NCBI GenBank assembly: GCA_002414665.1
Contig: DIAF01000027.1
Location: forward strand, 1 to 64,000
Direction: 5' to 3'
Source of the DNA: Halieaceae bacterium UBA5085
Lineage (GTDB): Bacteria; Pseudomonadota; Gammaproteobacteria; Pseudomonadales; Halieaceae
DNA: 64,000 nt
Numbering within the stretch: position 1 is the first letter of the stretch; each line of letters begins with the position of its first letter. The translations under genes were made by a program, and so were the position numbers. Below, piece after piece: positions 51,003 through 60,246 of this stretch. The notes below the pieces were generated by a model that was not told where the DNA came from, did no database searches, and worked only from the letters and a program-made list of their open reading frames with translations.

Positions 51003-52546
51003 CCGTGGTTGCGCCAGGACACAAACCGCAGCAGCTGCTGCTGATTGCCGCCGAAAATGCTGCGCTGCCGGGTGGCAAGGTTGGAGGCATGGGCGATGTG
51101 ATTCGGGATGTACCGCGTGCCCTCGCGGCACTGGGGCACGAGGTTGTAGTGCTTGTCCCCGGTTACCAGCACTTCTCTCGGCTACCCGGTGCCACGCTGG
51201 ATGCACTGATCGAAGTCGCTTTCCGCAACGGCACTGAACATGTCGAGCTCTGGTCATTGCCGACTGCTCCAGTCCATGCAGGGTTACGCTACAAGGTTTT
51301 GGAACACCCGCTGCTGGCACCCTGTGGGCCGGGCAGGATTTACTGTGATGACGGCCCCGAACGCCCCTTTGCCACGGATGCCTCGAAGTTTGCCCTGTTC
51401 TGTGCAGCGACAGCCAGCGCCCTGCGGGACGGTATACTGACACGGCCAGACCGTGTGCACCTGCACGACTGGCATACCGCCCTTGTGCCCGTCCTGGCAC
51501 GCTTTGAGCCGATGTATACGGCTCTCAGTGATCTCTATTTCGTCTACACGATCCACAACCTTGCGCTGCAGGGAGTGCGACCCCTGCGCGGTGATGAGTC
51601 TGCTCTCGAGGCCTGGTTTCCACACCTGCGCTATGACTATGCCTTTATTGGCGACCCCCGCTACCCCGACTGTTTCAATCCCATGCGCGCTGGCATACGC
51701 CTTTGCCGCAAGGTTCATGCTGTATCGCCAACCTATGCCGAAGAAATCCAGGGACATGCCGGCGAGGGGCTGGCCGACGACCTGCGTCAGGCCCATCAAG
51801 AAGGGAGGCTTGAAGGAATTCTCAACGGTTGTGATTACTCTGTTCCGACTCAGGCGCCGGCAGACTTTACATCCCTGCTGGCGGTGATTCGGGCGGAGCT
51901 TGAGTCGTCGCAGTGCGGCATCACCGATAAAGCGCAGGTGAAGGCAAAGCTGGACAAATGGCGACGACGCAAACGACCGTCCATGCTGATGACCTCGGTG
52001 GGTCGCCTGACAGACCAGAAAGTCCGACTGCTACGGATGCCCGCTGATGATGGTCGTAGTGTCCTCGAGCATCTGCTCGATCGTCTTGGTCGTCGCGGCT
52101 TGCTTGTCATGCTGGGTAGCGGCGACCCTGAGCTGGAAGCTTTTTTTGCCGAGATGAGTTCTCGATCGGACAACTTTATCTTTTTGTGCGGTTTCTCGGA
52201 GCCTCTGTCAGAGACGTTATATGCCGGCGGGGATCTGTTTCTGATGCCGAGCTCTTTCGAACCTTGTGGTATCAGCCAGATGCTGGCGATGCGGGCGGGT
52301 CAACCCTGCCTCGTACATGCCGTGGGGGGGCTGGCAGACACAGTGCGTGACGGTGTAAACGGGTTTGCATTCACCGGTGCCAATGAGGTCGAACAGGCTG
52401 CTGGTTTACTGCAGTGTTTCGAGCACGTTATGGCCCTGCGCACGACAGATCCAGCGGCGTGGGAGCGCATTCGCAAGGCGGCCAGCGCCGCGCGCTTCGG
52501 CTGGGCGGAGGTGGCGCGTGCCTATGATGCCCGGCTGTATCACTGA
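50999..52546 (+). CDS. glgA: Glycogen synthase (GT5), divergent
   Basis: A 515-residue ADP-glucose-dependent glycogen synthase. The N-terminal substrate motif is GGKVGGMGDVIRDVPRAL where most relatives have KxGGLGDV. HLHDWHTALVPVLARF, HAVSPTYAEEI, GRLTDQK and the C-terminal SSFEPCGISQMLAMRAG are present. After GRLTDQK the usual glycine-leucine run is replaced by VRLLRMPADDGRS, so this is an uncommon branch of the family. GTG 50999 overlaps the pgm stop (GTGA). Last gene of the operon; convergent with the RND pump gene. Confidence 0.92.
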   Translation: MTVVAPGHKPQQLLLIAAENAALPGGKVGGMGDVIRDVPRALAALGHEVVVLVPGYQHFSRLPGATLDALIEVAFRNGTEHVELWSLPTAPVHAGLRYKVLEHPLLAPCGPGRIYCDDGPERPFATDASKFALFCAATASALRDGILTRPDRVHLHDWHTALVPVLARFEPMYTALSDLYFVYTIHNLALQGVRPLRGDESALEAWFPHLRYDYAFIGDPRYPDCFNPMRAGIRLCRKVHAVSPTYAEEIQGHAGEGLADDLRQAHQEGRLEGILNGCDYSVPTQAPADFTSLLAVIRAELESSQCGITDKAQVKAKLDKWRRRKRPSMLMTSVGRLTDQKVRLLRMPADDGRSVLEHLLDRLGRRGLLVMLGSGDPELEAFFAEMSSRSDNFIFLCGFSEPLSETLYAGGDLFLMPSSFEPCGISQMLAMRAGQPCLVHAVGGLADTVRDGVNGFAFTGANEVEQAAGLLQCFEHVMALRTTDPAAWERIRKAASAARFGWAEVARAYDARLYH

Positions 52547-52557
52547 TGCCCGGCCCG

Positions 52558-52576
52558 GAGTTGCACTGTTCAACTC
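52558..52576. terminator. Weak hairpin between convergent glgA and RND genes
   Basis: GAGTTG (52558-52563) and CAACTC (52571-52576) form a perfect 6-base-pair stem with a 7-base loop, overlapping the stop codon of the minus-strand pump gene. There is no T-tract. It is the only structure seen in the 23-base gap and could mark the operon ends. Confidence 0.3.
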
Positions 52577-55500
52577 TCGGTTGTGCCGGCCCGGGTTTTA
52601 ACATTCCCGGTGCGCTTTGCCAACAGACGATAGGCGGCCGGAACAACATACAACGATAGCAGAGAGCCGAGCAGCATCCCCCCAATGACTGCCAGACCCA
52701 ACGGCACGCGGCTCTGTGAGCCCGCGCCGAGTGCCAGCGCGATGGGCAGTGTGCCGAGCACGGTCGACAGGGTGGTCATGAGAATGGGCCGGAAGCGGGC
52801 CGCGGCGGCCTCTTCGACGGCTTCGTTGATGCTCAGTCCCGCGGCACGGCGCTGGTTGGCAAACTCCACGATGAGAATGCCGTTCTTGGTGACCAGGCCG
52901 ATGAGCATGATCAGCCCGATCTCCGAAAAAATGTTCAGGGTCTGGTTGAAATACCACAGGGTGATCAGGCCTCCGGTGAGCGCCATGGGCACGGTGAGCA
53001 TGATGGCGAGGGGGTCGCGGAAGCTCTCGAACTGTGCAGCCAGCACCAGATAGATCAGCAGCAGGGCCAGTACGAAGACGAAAACCAGGCTGCTGCCTGT
53101 TTCGGCAAATTCGCGCGACTGTCCGGCGAGCTCGGTGGTGTAGCTCTCGTCAAGCACCTCACTGGCCACTTCGCGCATGGCCTGTATACCGCTTTCAAGT
53201 GCGACGCCCTCCGCCAGGTTGGCCGAGAAGGTTGCGGCGGTGAAGCGGTTGAAGCGATACAGGACGGGCGCGGCGCTTTGCTCGCGCACGGTGACCAGAT
53301 TAGGCAGGGGTACCAGGGTGCCGTCTGCGGCGCGTACGGAAAGTCGCGACAGGTCGGCCGGCTCGTCGCGCCCCTGGCGCACCATCTGGCCTATGATCTC
53401 ATACTGTTCACCGTCCTTGAGGAAGTAGCCGAAACGCTGGCCGCTGAAGGAGGCCTGCACGATGTCGGCAATCTCGCGGGTGTTCACGCCGATGGCCTCG
53501 GCGCGGTCGCGGTCAATTTCCAGCACCAGCTCCGGCTGGTTGAACTTGAGGTTAACGTCCACATAGCTGAACGCGGGGTGTTGCTGGGCGCGTTCAAGGA
53601 ACCGCGGAATGACCTCGCGCACTTTCTCGATGTCGGTATTCTGCACCACGAACTGTACGGGCAGGCCGCGTCCGCCCACGTTGATGGTATCAAACTGGCG
53701 TACAAAGCCCTGCAGCTGCGGAAAGTCAGCCAGTGCCGCGGTCAGGTTGGCCGCCACCTGCGCCTGGGTTTGCTCCCGTTCCTCCGGTGCTTTCAGAACC
53801 ACTCGCGAGAAGCCGGTGTTGACGGTCGTGGATGAGCCGAAACCCGGCGAGGTGACCGTGAGCCGGGCCTTTACCGCGTCGCCCCCGGCCTCGGCGATCA
53901 GCGTATCGAGGTCACGCATGGCCGCGGACATGTAGTCGAAGCCGGCGCCTTCGGGGCCGCGCGCCGAGACGAACAGCTGGCTCCTGTCCTCCAGTGGCGC
54001 CAGCTCCTGGGGCATGCTGCGGAACAGGGTGATGATCAGGCCCAGGCAGGCAAGCAGGATCAGCGCCGCCCAGCTGCGGTGACGCAGGAAGGCGCGCAGC
54101 GATGCCCGATAGCCAGCGGCAAGCCGGACAAAGAAAGGCTCGGTGGCCCGGTACAGCGCCGGGTGCCGGGCGCGATTCTTGAGGAAGCGGGCGCAAAGCA
54201 TCGGAGCCAGGGTCAGTGCAACAAAGGAGGAGATGACCACGGCGGCAGCCAGGGTGACGCCGAACTCACGGAACAGCACACCCGTGAGGCCGCCGAGGAA
54301 AATCAGCGGCGCAAACACCGCAACCAGTGCCAGAGTGGTGGCGATGACGGCGAAGAAGATCTCCTTCACACCCTCCGCGCCGGCGACCGCCGGCTTCTGT
54401 CCCTGTTCGATACGCTTATAGATGTTTTCCACCACGACAATGGCGTCATCCACTACCAGTCCGATGGCCAGAACCATCCCCAGCAGTGTCAGCACATTGA
54501 TGGAAAAACCGGCGAGGTACAGCACGAAGAACGTGCCGGTCAGCGCAATGGGAATGGTCAGCAGGGGAATGATGGTGGTGCGCCACTCGCGCAGGAAGGC
54601 AAAGATCGTCGCACACACCAGCAGCAGGGCGATGCCCAGGGTTTGCATCACCTCCAGAATACTGGCGCGTATGAATGTCGTGGTGTCAAAGCCCACCGCA
54701 ACGTCAACGTCTTCCGGCAGGTCGCGCTCGATAATCGCCAGCCGGCGGTAGAACTCGTCGGCGATCGCGATTTCATTGGCGCCGCTTTGCGGACGCAGCA
54801 CGACGCCGACATTGGTGATGCCGTCCCGGCGCAATACCGTGCGCTCGTTCAGTGGCCCGATCTCGGCGCGGCCGACATCCCGCAGGCGCACCAGCCGGTC
54901 GCCCTCCCGCCGGACGACCCGGTTGTTGAAGTCCTCGGGATCCTCCCCCAGGCGGCTGAGGGTGCGGATATTGATATCGACGGCTTCGCCTTCCAGCGTA
55001 CCCGTGGGCAACTCCACGTTGGCGGCCTGCAGGGCATTGCGTACATCGATGGCCGTGAGCCCGTGGGCGACCAGCGCGTCCGGGTCCAGCCACAGGCGCA
55101 TGGCATATTCCTTGTAGCCCCAGATATCCACCTGTCCCACGCCGGAGATGGTTTCAAAGCGCGACTTGAACAGGTTGTCTGCCAGCGCGCTGAGTTCCAT
55201 CAGGTTGCGCTGCTGGCTGCGTACACTGAGGAAGATGATGGGGTCGCCATCGGCATCGGCCTTGTAGATGGTGGGCGCCTCCGCCGCATTCGGCAGGCGC
55301 CGCATGGCGGAGCCGACCCGGTCGCGGATGTCGTTGGCGGCGGTATCCAGGTCGTCGCCGAGGGAGAACTCCGTGGTGACCGTGCTCAGCCCCTCGCGGC
55401 TGATCGAGGTCATGGTGCGAATACCCGCGACTGTATTGAGCTCTTCCTCCAAAGCCTCGGTAATCTGGCTCTCGACCACGCTGGCGTTGGCGCCCGGGTA

Positions 55501-55650
55501 GCCGGTTTGCACGGAAATGATGGGTCGCTGCGCCATGGGGAATTCGCGCACGCCCAATTCGCGCAGCCCAATCAGGCCAAAGACGATGATTACAATGGAC
55601 ATCACCACCGCCAGCACGGGGCGGCGGATACTGATTTCGTGCAGCGCCAT
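52570..55650 (-). CDS. RND efflux permease, HAE1/AcrB-like
   Basis: A 1026-residue inner-membrane proton-driven exporter with 12 predicted helices and two large periplasmic loops. The proton-relay motif is GLVVDDAIVVVENI in helix 4, and TKNGILIVEFANQRR carries the helix-10 Lys. It starts MALHEISIRRPVLAVVMSI as in the MexQ/MdtC-like branch. The ATG at 55650 overlaps the stop of the adaptor gene by one base. No outer-membrane channel gene is present, so a shared TolC-like protein is expected. Substrates are not predictable. Confidence 0.94.
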   Translation of the reverse strand: MALHEISIRRPVLAVVMSIVIIVFGLIGLRELGVREFPMAQRPIISVQTGYPGANASVVESQITEALEEELNTVAGIRTMTSISREGLSTVTTEFSLGDDLDTAANDIRDRVGSAMRRLPNAAEAPTIYKADADGDPIIFLSVRSQQRNLMELSALADNLFKSRFETISGVGQVDIWGYKEYAMRLWLDPDALVAHGLTAIDVRNALQAANVELPTGTLEGEAVDINIRTLSRLGEDPEDFNNRVVRREGDRLVRLRDVGRAEIGPLNERTVLRRDGITNVGVVLRPQSGANEIAIADEFYRRLAIIERDLPEDVDVAVGFDTTTFIRASILEVMQTLGIALLLVCATIFAFLREWRTTIIPLLTIPIALTGTFFVLYLAGFSINVLTLLGMVLAIGLVVDDAIVVVENIYKRIEQGQKPAVAGAEGVKEIFFAVIATTLALVAVFAPLIFLGGLTGVLFREFGVTLAAAVVISSFVALTLAPMLCARFLKNRARHPALYRATEPFFVRLAAGYRASLRAFLRHRSWAALILLACLGLIITLFRSMPQELAPLEDRSQLFVSARGPEGAGFDYMSAAMRDLDTLIAEAGGDAVKARLTVTSPGFGSSTTVNTGFSRVVLKAPEEREQTQAQVAANLTAALADFPQLQGFVRQFDTINVGGRGLPVQFVVQNTDIEKVREVIPRFLERAQQHPAFSYVDVNLKFNQPELVLEIDRDRAEAIGVNTREIADIVQASFSGQRFGYFLKDGEQYEIIGQMVRQGRDEPADLSRLSVRAADGTLVPLPNLVTVREQSAAPVLYRFNRFTAATFSANLAEGVALESGIQAMREVASEVLDESYTTELAGQSREFAETGSSLVFVFVLALLLIYLVLAAQFESFRDPLAIMLTVPMALTGGLITLWYFNQTLNIFSEIGLIMLIGLVTKNGILIVEFANQRRAAGLSINEAVEEAAAARFRPILMTTLSTVLGTLPIALALGAGSQSRVPLGLAVIGGMLLGSLLSLYVVPAAYRLLAKRTGNVKTRAGTTES

Positions 55651-56705
55651 CAGCTGAGGTCCAGCGTGCGTTGCACCGTCACCGGTTGCCCGTTGCGGAT
55701 CGACTGGATGCCGGAGGTAATGACTTCCATGCCCGGCTCAAGCCCGCTGAGGATCTCCACCCGGCTGGCGTCGCGGTAGCCGGTTTCAACCTCGTGGCTG
55801 ACGGCGATGCCATTTTCCACGGTAAATACCGTGACCGCTTCCAGGTTCTGCAACACCGCGATGCTGGGTACCACCAGGGCTGCATCGTTGCGTGTCACCA
55901 GTTCCACCCGCGCGTAGTTGCCGGGCAGGAGTACGCCATCCGGGTTCTCGACATCTGCCCGCACTGTGAGGGTACGCGTTGACGGGTCCACCCGCGACTC
56001 GATAGCCCGCACCTCGGCGGGGAAGGGGTTGGCATGGCCGCTCACGGTAAGCGACAGGGTGGTGCCCGGCACCAGCCGCTGCCGGTAGCGCTCCGGCACG
56101 CTGAAGTCGACGTGCAGGTCAGCAACGGTTTGCAGGGTGGTGATCAACGTGTCTGCTTCAATCAGGTCGCCGGTGCTGACCTGCCGCAGACCGAGGGTGC
56201 CGGCAAAGGGGGCCTCGATGCGGCTTTTTGCCAATCGTGCCCGCAGGCGTGACACCTCGGCGCGCAGTACTTCTCGGCGACTGATGGCGTCATCCCGGTC
56301 GCTGGCGGTGACGGCGCCGGTGCCGAACAGGTTTTGCAGGCGCTCGGCCTGGGTGCTGGCCAGGGTCAGCTGTTCCTCCAGAGAGCGCAGCTCCGCGCTG
56401 AGTTCCGCGGACTCTATCAGGATGATGGGGTCGCCAGCGCGCACGGTCTGGCCATCCTCAAAGAGGATTTTTTCCACCTTGCCCCGCAACTCGCTGCGAA
56501 TGTTGATCGATTGTTCGGCGGCCAGCGTGCCATTGAAGAACAACCGACTCTCGAAGGCCTGCGGCTCGAGGCGCTGGGTGCGCACTGTCGCAGCGCTGCG
56601 TTGCGGCTGCGCGCCCACTGCCGGGCCGGGTGCCGGTTGCAGGCGGGGCCACAGCAACGCGCCAGCGGCCGCAATGGCGAGTGCGGCGATGAGAAAACGT
56701 TTCAT
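55650..56705 (-). CDS. RND efflux periplasmic adaptor (membrane fusion protein)
   Basis: A 351-residue HlyD/AcrA-family adaptor. It has an N-terminal membrane anchor without a lipobox (MKRFLIAALAIAAAGALLW), a lipoyl half-motif (INIRSELRGKVEKILFEDG), a helical hairpin around residues 110-170 rich in Leu/Glu/Arg, the second half-lipoyl motif (IEAPFAGTLGLRQVSTGDL) and beta-barrel and membrane-proximal domains. ATG 56705 is chosen since the longer frame is unrelated. It forms an operon with the RND permease. Confidence 0.93.
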   Translation of the reverse strand: MKRFLIAALAIAAAGALLWPRLQPAPGPAVGAQPQRSAATVRTQRLEPQAFESRLFFNGTLAAEQSINIRSELRGKVEKILFEDGQTVRAGDPIILIESAELSAELRSLEEQLTLASTQAERLQNLFGTGAVTASDRDDAISRREVLRAEVSRLRARLAKSRIEAPFAGTLGLRQVSTGDLIEADTLITTLQTVADLHVDFSVPERYRQRLVPGTTLSLTVSGHANPFPAEVRAIESRVDPSTRTLTVRADVENPDGVLLPGNYARVELVTRNDAALVVPSIAVLQNLEAVTVFTVENGIAVSHEVETGYRDASRVEILSGLEPGMEVITSGIQSIRNGQPVTVQRTLDLS

Positions 56706-56837
56706 GAAAATTCCTGTATGCCGGGCGCAGGGACTGCCGGTTGCGCGCCGCCGATTATACCGCAAAAACCCAGCGGTCATTGACCCCAGCTGGCGCCCTG
56801 GGTTCCCCGGGGCGCTGCCTGTTGTCGCCAAAGCGCG

Positions 56838-56843
56838 TATAAT
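56838..56843 (+). promoter_or_regulatory. Candidate -10 box for prfC
   Basis: A perfect TATAAT lies 27 bases before the prfC ATG. At 17-base spacing the -35 position reads CTGCCT (56815-56820), only three matches, so strength may rest on the -10 box. It lies in the gap divergent from the efflux operon. Confidence 0.5.
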
Positions 56844-56869
56844 CCCCCGTTTTTCCGGCAGGTTCCAGC

Positions 56870-58447
56870 ATGGCAGACTTGACAAAGGCAATTGCCAACC
56901 GACGCACATTCGCCATCATCTCGCACCCCGACGCAGGCAAGACCACCATCACCGAAAAACTGCTGCTGTTGGGCAATGCGATACAGGTAGCGGGCAGTGT
57001 CAAAGGCAAGCGCGGCCCTCACGCGACCTCCGACTGGATGACCCTGGAGCAGGAGCGGGGCATTTCCGTGACGTCCTCGGTGATGCAATTCCCGTACCGC
57101 GGGCGTACCGTGAACCTGCTGGATACGCCCGGCCACGAGGACTTCTCCGAGGATACCTATCGAACGCTGACTGCCGTCGATTCAGCCTTGATGGTGATTG
57201 ACGGCGCAAAAGGGGTGGAGGACCGCACGATCAAGCTGATGGGGGTCTGTCGCCTGCGCGACACGCCGATCTTCAGCTTCGTCAACAAGATGGACCGGGA
57301 CATCCGCGACCCGATTGAGCTGCTCGATGAAATCGAGTCGGTGCTGGACATCGCCGGCGCGCCCATCAACTGGCCCATCGGCATGGGGCGCGATTTCAAG
57401 GGCGTCTACAATCTGTATACGGACGTGATCCATGTGTTCACCCCGGGTCAGGGCAGCATACTGCCTGACGACCGCCGCATCGAAGGTCTGGCGAGTACCG
57501 AGGGGCGCGCGCTGTTGGGCGATGCATGGGAAGAATTCGCAGAGGAAATCGAGCTTGTTCGAGGTGCCAGTCATCCGTTTGATCAACAGGCCTTTCTCGC
57601 CGGCAAGCTGAGCCCCGTCTTCTTCGGCACGGCATTGGGCAACTTTGGTGTGCGTGAAATGCTCGACGATTTCGTCGAGTGGGCACCGGCTCCCCAGGGC
57701 CGGGAAGCCGCCCAGCGGCAGGTGAGTGCTGCGGAGCCCACGTTTTCTGGCTTCGTGTTCAAGATTCAGGCCAATATGGATCCCCGGCACCGGGACCGCA
57801 TTGCCTTTCTGCGGGTGTGCTCCGGTCGCTACGAGAAGGGCATGAAGATGCGCCATACCCGTATCGGCAAGGATGTGCGCGTGGTCGACGCAGTGAGTTT
57901 CAAGGCGGGCGAGCGGGTGCTGGTGGAGGAGGCCTTCGCGGGCGATATTATCGGCCTGCACAACCACGGCACAATCCAGATCGGTGACACCTTTACCGAA
58001 GGCGAGGAGCTGCAGTTCTCAGGCATCCCGCACTTTGCGCCGGAACTGTTTCGCCGCATTCGTCTGCGTGACCCGATGAAGTCCAAGCAACTGCAAAAGG
58101 GGCTGCAGCAACTCTCCGAGGAGGGATCAACCCAGGTGTTTGCACCCCTGAATTCATCGGACCTGATTGTGGGTGCGGTCGGTCAATTGCAGTTTGATGT
58201 CGTCGTTTACCGGCTGGCGGATGAGTACAAGGTGGAAGCGGGCTATGAGCCGGTCAACGTGTACACGGCCCGCTGGGTACACAGTGACGACCCGCGCAAA
58301 CTGGAGGAGTTCCGGAAAAAGGCCTCTGACCAGCTCTCGATTGATGGCGGTGGGCACCTGACCTACCTGGCACCCACGCGGGTCAACCTGTCGCTGATGG
58401 AGGAGCGCTGGCCGGACATTGAGTTCCTCGCCACGCGCGAACACTAG
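56870..58447 (+). CDS. prfC: Peptide chain release factor 3
   Basis: A 525-residue translational GTPase that removes RF1/RF2 after termination. G motifs are ISHPDAGKTTITEKLLL, DTPGHEDFSEDTYR and NKMDRDIRDP. The following KGKRGPHATSDWM and LEQERGISVTSSVMQFPYRG are specific to RF3 rather than EF-G. Length is standard. Monocistronic, convergent with the glutathione peroxidase gene. Confidence 0.96.
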   Translation: MADLTKAIANRRTFAIISHPDAGKTTITEKLLLLGNAIQVAGSVKGKRGPHATSDWMTLEQERGISVTSSVMQFPYRGRTVNLLDTPGHEDFSEDTYRTLTAVDSALMVIDGAKGVEDRTIKLMGVCRLRDTPIFSFVNKMDRDIRDPIELLDEIESVLDIAGAPINWPIGMGRDFKGVYNLYTDVIHVFTPGQGSILPDDRRIEGLASTEGRALLGDAWEEFAEEIELVRGASHPFDQQAFLAGKLSPVFFGTALGNFGVREMLDDFVEWAPAPQGREAAQRQVSAAEPTFSGFVFKIQANMDPRHRDRIAFLRVCSGRYEKGMKMRHTRIGKDVRVVDAVSFKAGERVLVEEAFAGDIIGLHNHGTIQIGDTFTEGEELQFSGIPHFAPELFRRIRLRDPMKSKQLQKGLQQLSEEGSTQVFAPLNSSDLIVGAVGQLQFDVVVYRLADEYKVEAGYEPVNVYTARWVHSDDPRKLEEFRKKASDQLSIDGGGHLTYLAPTRVNLSLMEERWPDIEFLATREH

Positions 58448-58462
58448 CCCGCAGCCTCTGTC

Positions 58463-58948
58463 TCAGGGCAGCAGGGATTCGATATCGCTAGCGATATCTT
58501 CCGGGCGCGTTGTGGGTGCGTAGCGCTTGACCACGTTGCCCTCGGTGTCGATCAGGAACTTGGTGAAGTTCCACTTGATGCCCTGTGACCCGAGCGCCCC
58601 GGGCGCCTGCTTTTTCAGGTGTTGAAACAGGGGATCTGCAGCGGCACCGTTGACGTCCACCTTGGCAAACATGGGGAAACTCACCCCGTAGTTGATCTGG
58701 CAGAACTCCATGATTTCATCATTGCTGCCGGGATCCTGTTTACCGAACTGGTTGCAGGGAAAACCGAGAACGGCAAAACCGCGTTCGCGGTAGGTTTCAT
58801 AGAGCTTTTCCAGCCCCGCGAATTGTGGCGTGAAGCCGCACTTGGACGCGGTGTTCACCACCAGCAGCACTTTGCCGCGGTAGTCTTCCAGGGTGGCTGC
58901 CTTGCCGTTGGGCAATGCGCAGGTGAAGTCATACAGTGAACTGGTCAT
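58463..58948 (-). CDS. Glutathione peroxidase (Cys type)
   Basis: A 161-residue thiol peroxidase of the GPx family, detoxifying hydroperoxides; bacterial members often use thioredoxin. The active-site Cys37 lies in NTASKCGFTPQ (Cys, not Sec); the Gln and Trp partners lie in FPCNQFGKQDPGS and KWNFTKFL. ATG 58948 is chosen because the longer frame is unrelated. It follows the desaturase gene by 47 bases on the same strand and may protect unsaturated lipids from peroxidation, which is an inference from adjacency. Confidence 0.93.
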   Translation of the reverse strand: MTSSLYDFTCALPNGKAATLEDYRGKVLLVVNTASKCGFTPQFAGLEKLYETYRERGFAVLGFPCNQFGKQDPGSNDEIMEFCQINYGVSFPMFAKVDVNGAAADPLFQHLKKQAPGALGSQGIKWNFTKFLIDTEGNVVKRYAPTTRPEDIASDIESLLP

Positions 58949-58995
58949 AGGGCGTCTCCTGTGTGGGACTGTTACGCGCGCTGGCGCCTTTGGGA

Positions 58996-60177
58996 TCAGG
59001 CGCCCGCGGCGGCGGGCATCTGCAGTTGCTGCAGCAGCATGCCCAGCCGTTTGCGCTGGTTCTCCAGTGCGTACTCCAGTTCCTTCAGGCGGGAGCGGAG
59101 GGCAGCGTGCTCCCACCTGTCCAGCATCTGCAGACGGCGTGCTTCCAGGGCATCGCCGAGGTCTGCCACCTTGCGCTCATAGCGTTCAGATTGCAGTGCC
59201 CGCCACTGGTTGACGGACTCGGTGAACAGCTGGTACTCGCGTTCCAGCAGTTCGCGCAGTGTCTCATTGCCTGCCTTCGCCTCCAGCTCACGGCGGGCCC
59301 GGGCAAACTGGGTGTCGAGCATCGCGCGCTGGATGCGGAAGTCTGGCACCCGCACCAGATTGCTCGCCAATCCCACGCTGGCGCACAGTCGAATCATCCA
59401 CTTGGTGGGATCCCACTGCCACCAGCGTATGCCGTTGCGGTAATCATTCTGGAAGATGTGATGGAAATTGTGGTAACCCTCACCGTAGGTCAGGAAGGCA
59501 AGAAAACCGTTATCCCGGGCGCTATTGGCCTCGGTGTAGGGACGGCTGCCCCAGAAATGCGCGAGTGAGTTGATAAAGAATGTCACGTGGTGGTTGACCA
59601 CCAGTCGCAACAGACCCACCAGCAACACGGTACCTACCACGTCACCCAATGCCAGGCCCAGCAGCAGGGGCAGCCCCAGGTTCATGAATGTGGTCAACGC
59701 CACGTAGTGGCGGTGTTGCCACATCACGATCGGGTCCCGTTCAAGGTCCCTGGCGTTGCTGAAATCGTTCTCGCCGCTGGGGTAGTCGCGCAGCATCCAG
59801 CCCATGTGGCTGAACCAGAGACCGCGCCCCGCCGAGTAGGGATCCTTGTCGTTGTCGTCCACGTGCCGGTGGTGCCGGCGGTGATCAGAGGCCCAGATCA
59901 GGATGCTGTTTTGCAGCGCGCCGGCACCCCAGAAAGCGAAAAACCACTTCAGGACGGGGTGTGCCTCGTAGGCCTTGTGTGCCCACAGGCGATGGTAGCC
60001 TCCGGTAATCGACAGGCCGTTCAGGTACAGAAACACCAGTGCCCACAACCACTGCGAGGCAGAAAACCCGTGGTATATCGCCCACAGGGGTACCAGGACA
60101 ATGGCCAGCAGGGGAAAGCCGACAAAAATCACCGTATTGACGGCAATCAGTGGGGGTTTAACTACGGTCTCGGGCAT
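58996..60177 (-). CDS. Acyl-lipid/acyl-CoA fatty-acid desaturase with C-terminal coiled coil
   Basis: A 393-residue membrane di-iron desaturase of the stearoyl-CoA delta-9 type. The three His boxes are HRLWAH (62-67), HRRHHRH (99-105) and HNFHH (236-240), each flanked by membrane helices. Residues from about 290 to 393 form an extra charged helical tail (RRELEAKAGNETL, ENQRKRLGMLLQQL) with coiled-coil character, not part of the minimal enzyme. ATG 60177 is chosen over TTG 60186. It likely makes palmitoleate/oleate for membranes. Confidence 0.92.
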   Translation of the reverse strand: MPETVVKPPLIAVNTVIFVGFPLLAIVLVPLWAIYHGFSASQWLWALVFLYLNGLSITGGYHRLWAHKAYEAHPVLKWFFAFWGAGALQNSILIWASDHRRHHRHVDDNDKDPYSAGRGLWFSHMGWMLRDYPSGENDFSNARDLERDPIVMWQHRHYVALTTFMNLGLPLLLGLALGDVVGTVLLVGLLRLVVNHHVTFFINSLAHFWGSRPYTEANSARDNGFLAFLTYGEGYHNFHHIFQNDYRNGIRWWQWDPTKWMIRLCASVGLASNLVRVPDFRIQRAMLDTQFARARRELEAKAGNETLRELLEREYQLFTESVNQWRALQSERYERKVADLGDALEARRLQMLDRWEHAALRSRLKELEYALENQRKRLGMLLQQLQMPAAAGA

Positions 60178-60246
60178 GGATTGCAATGCTCAGGCAGGTG
60201 GAATTCTTGGGGGGCATACTAGCGTGCCACAGTGAAAAAGTCTCGC

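Noticed and set aside
58481..58498. A perfect 18-base palindrome, GATATCGCTAGCGATATC
   Set aside because: It lies inside the glutathione peroxidase coding region and simply encodes Asp-Ile-Ala-Ser-Asp-Ile. It does not extend into the intergenic gap.
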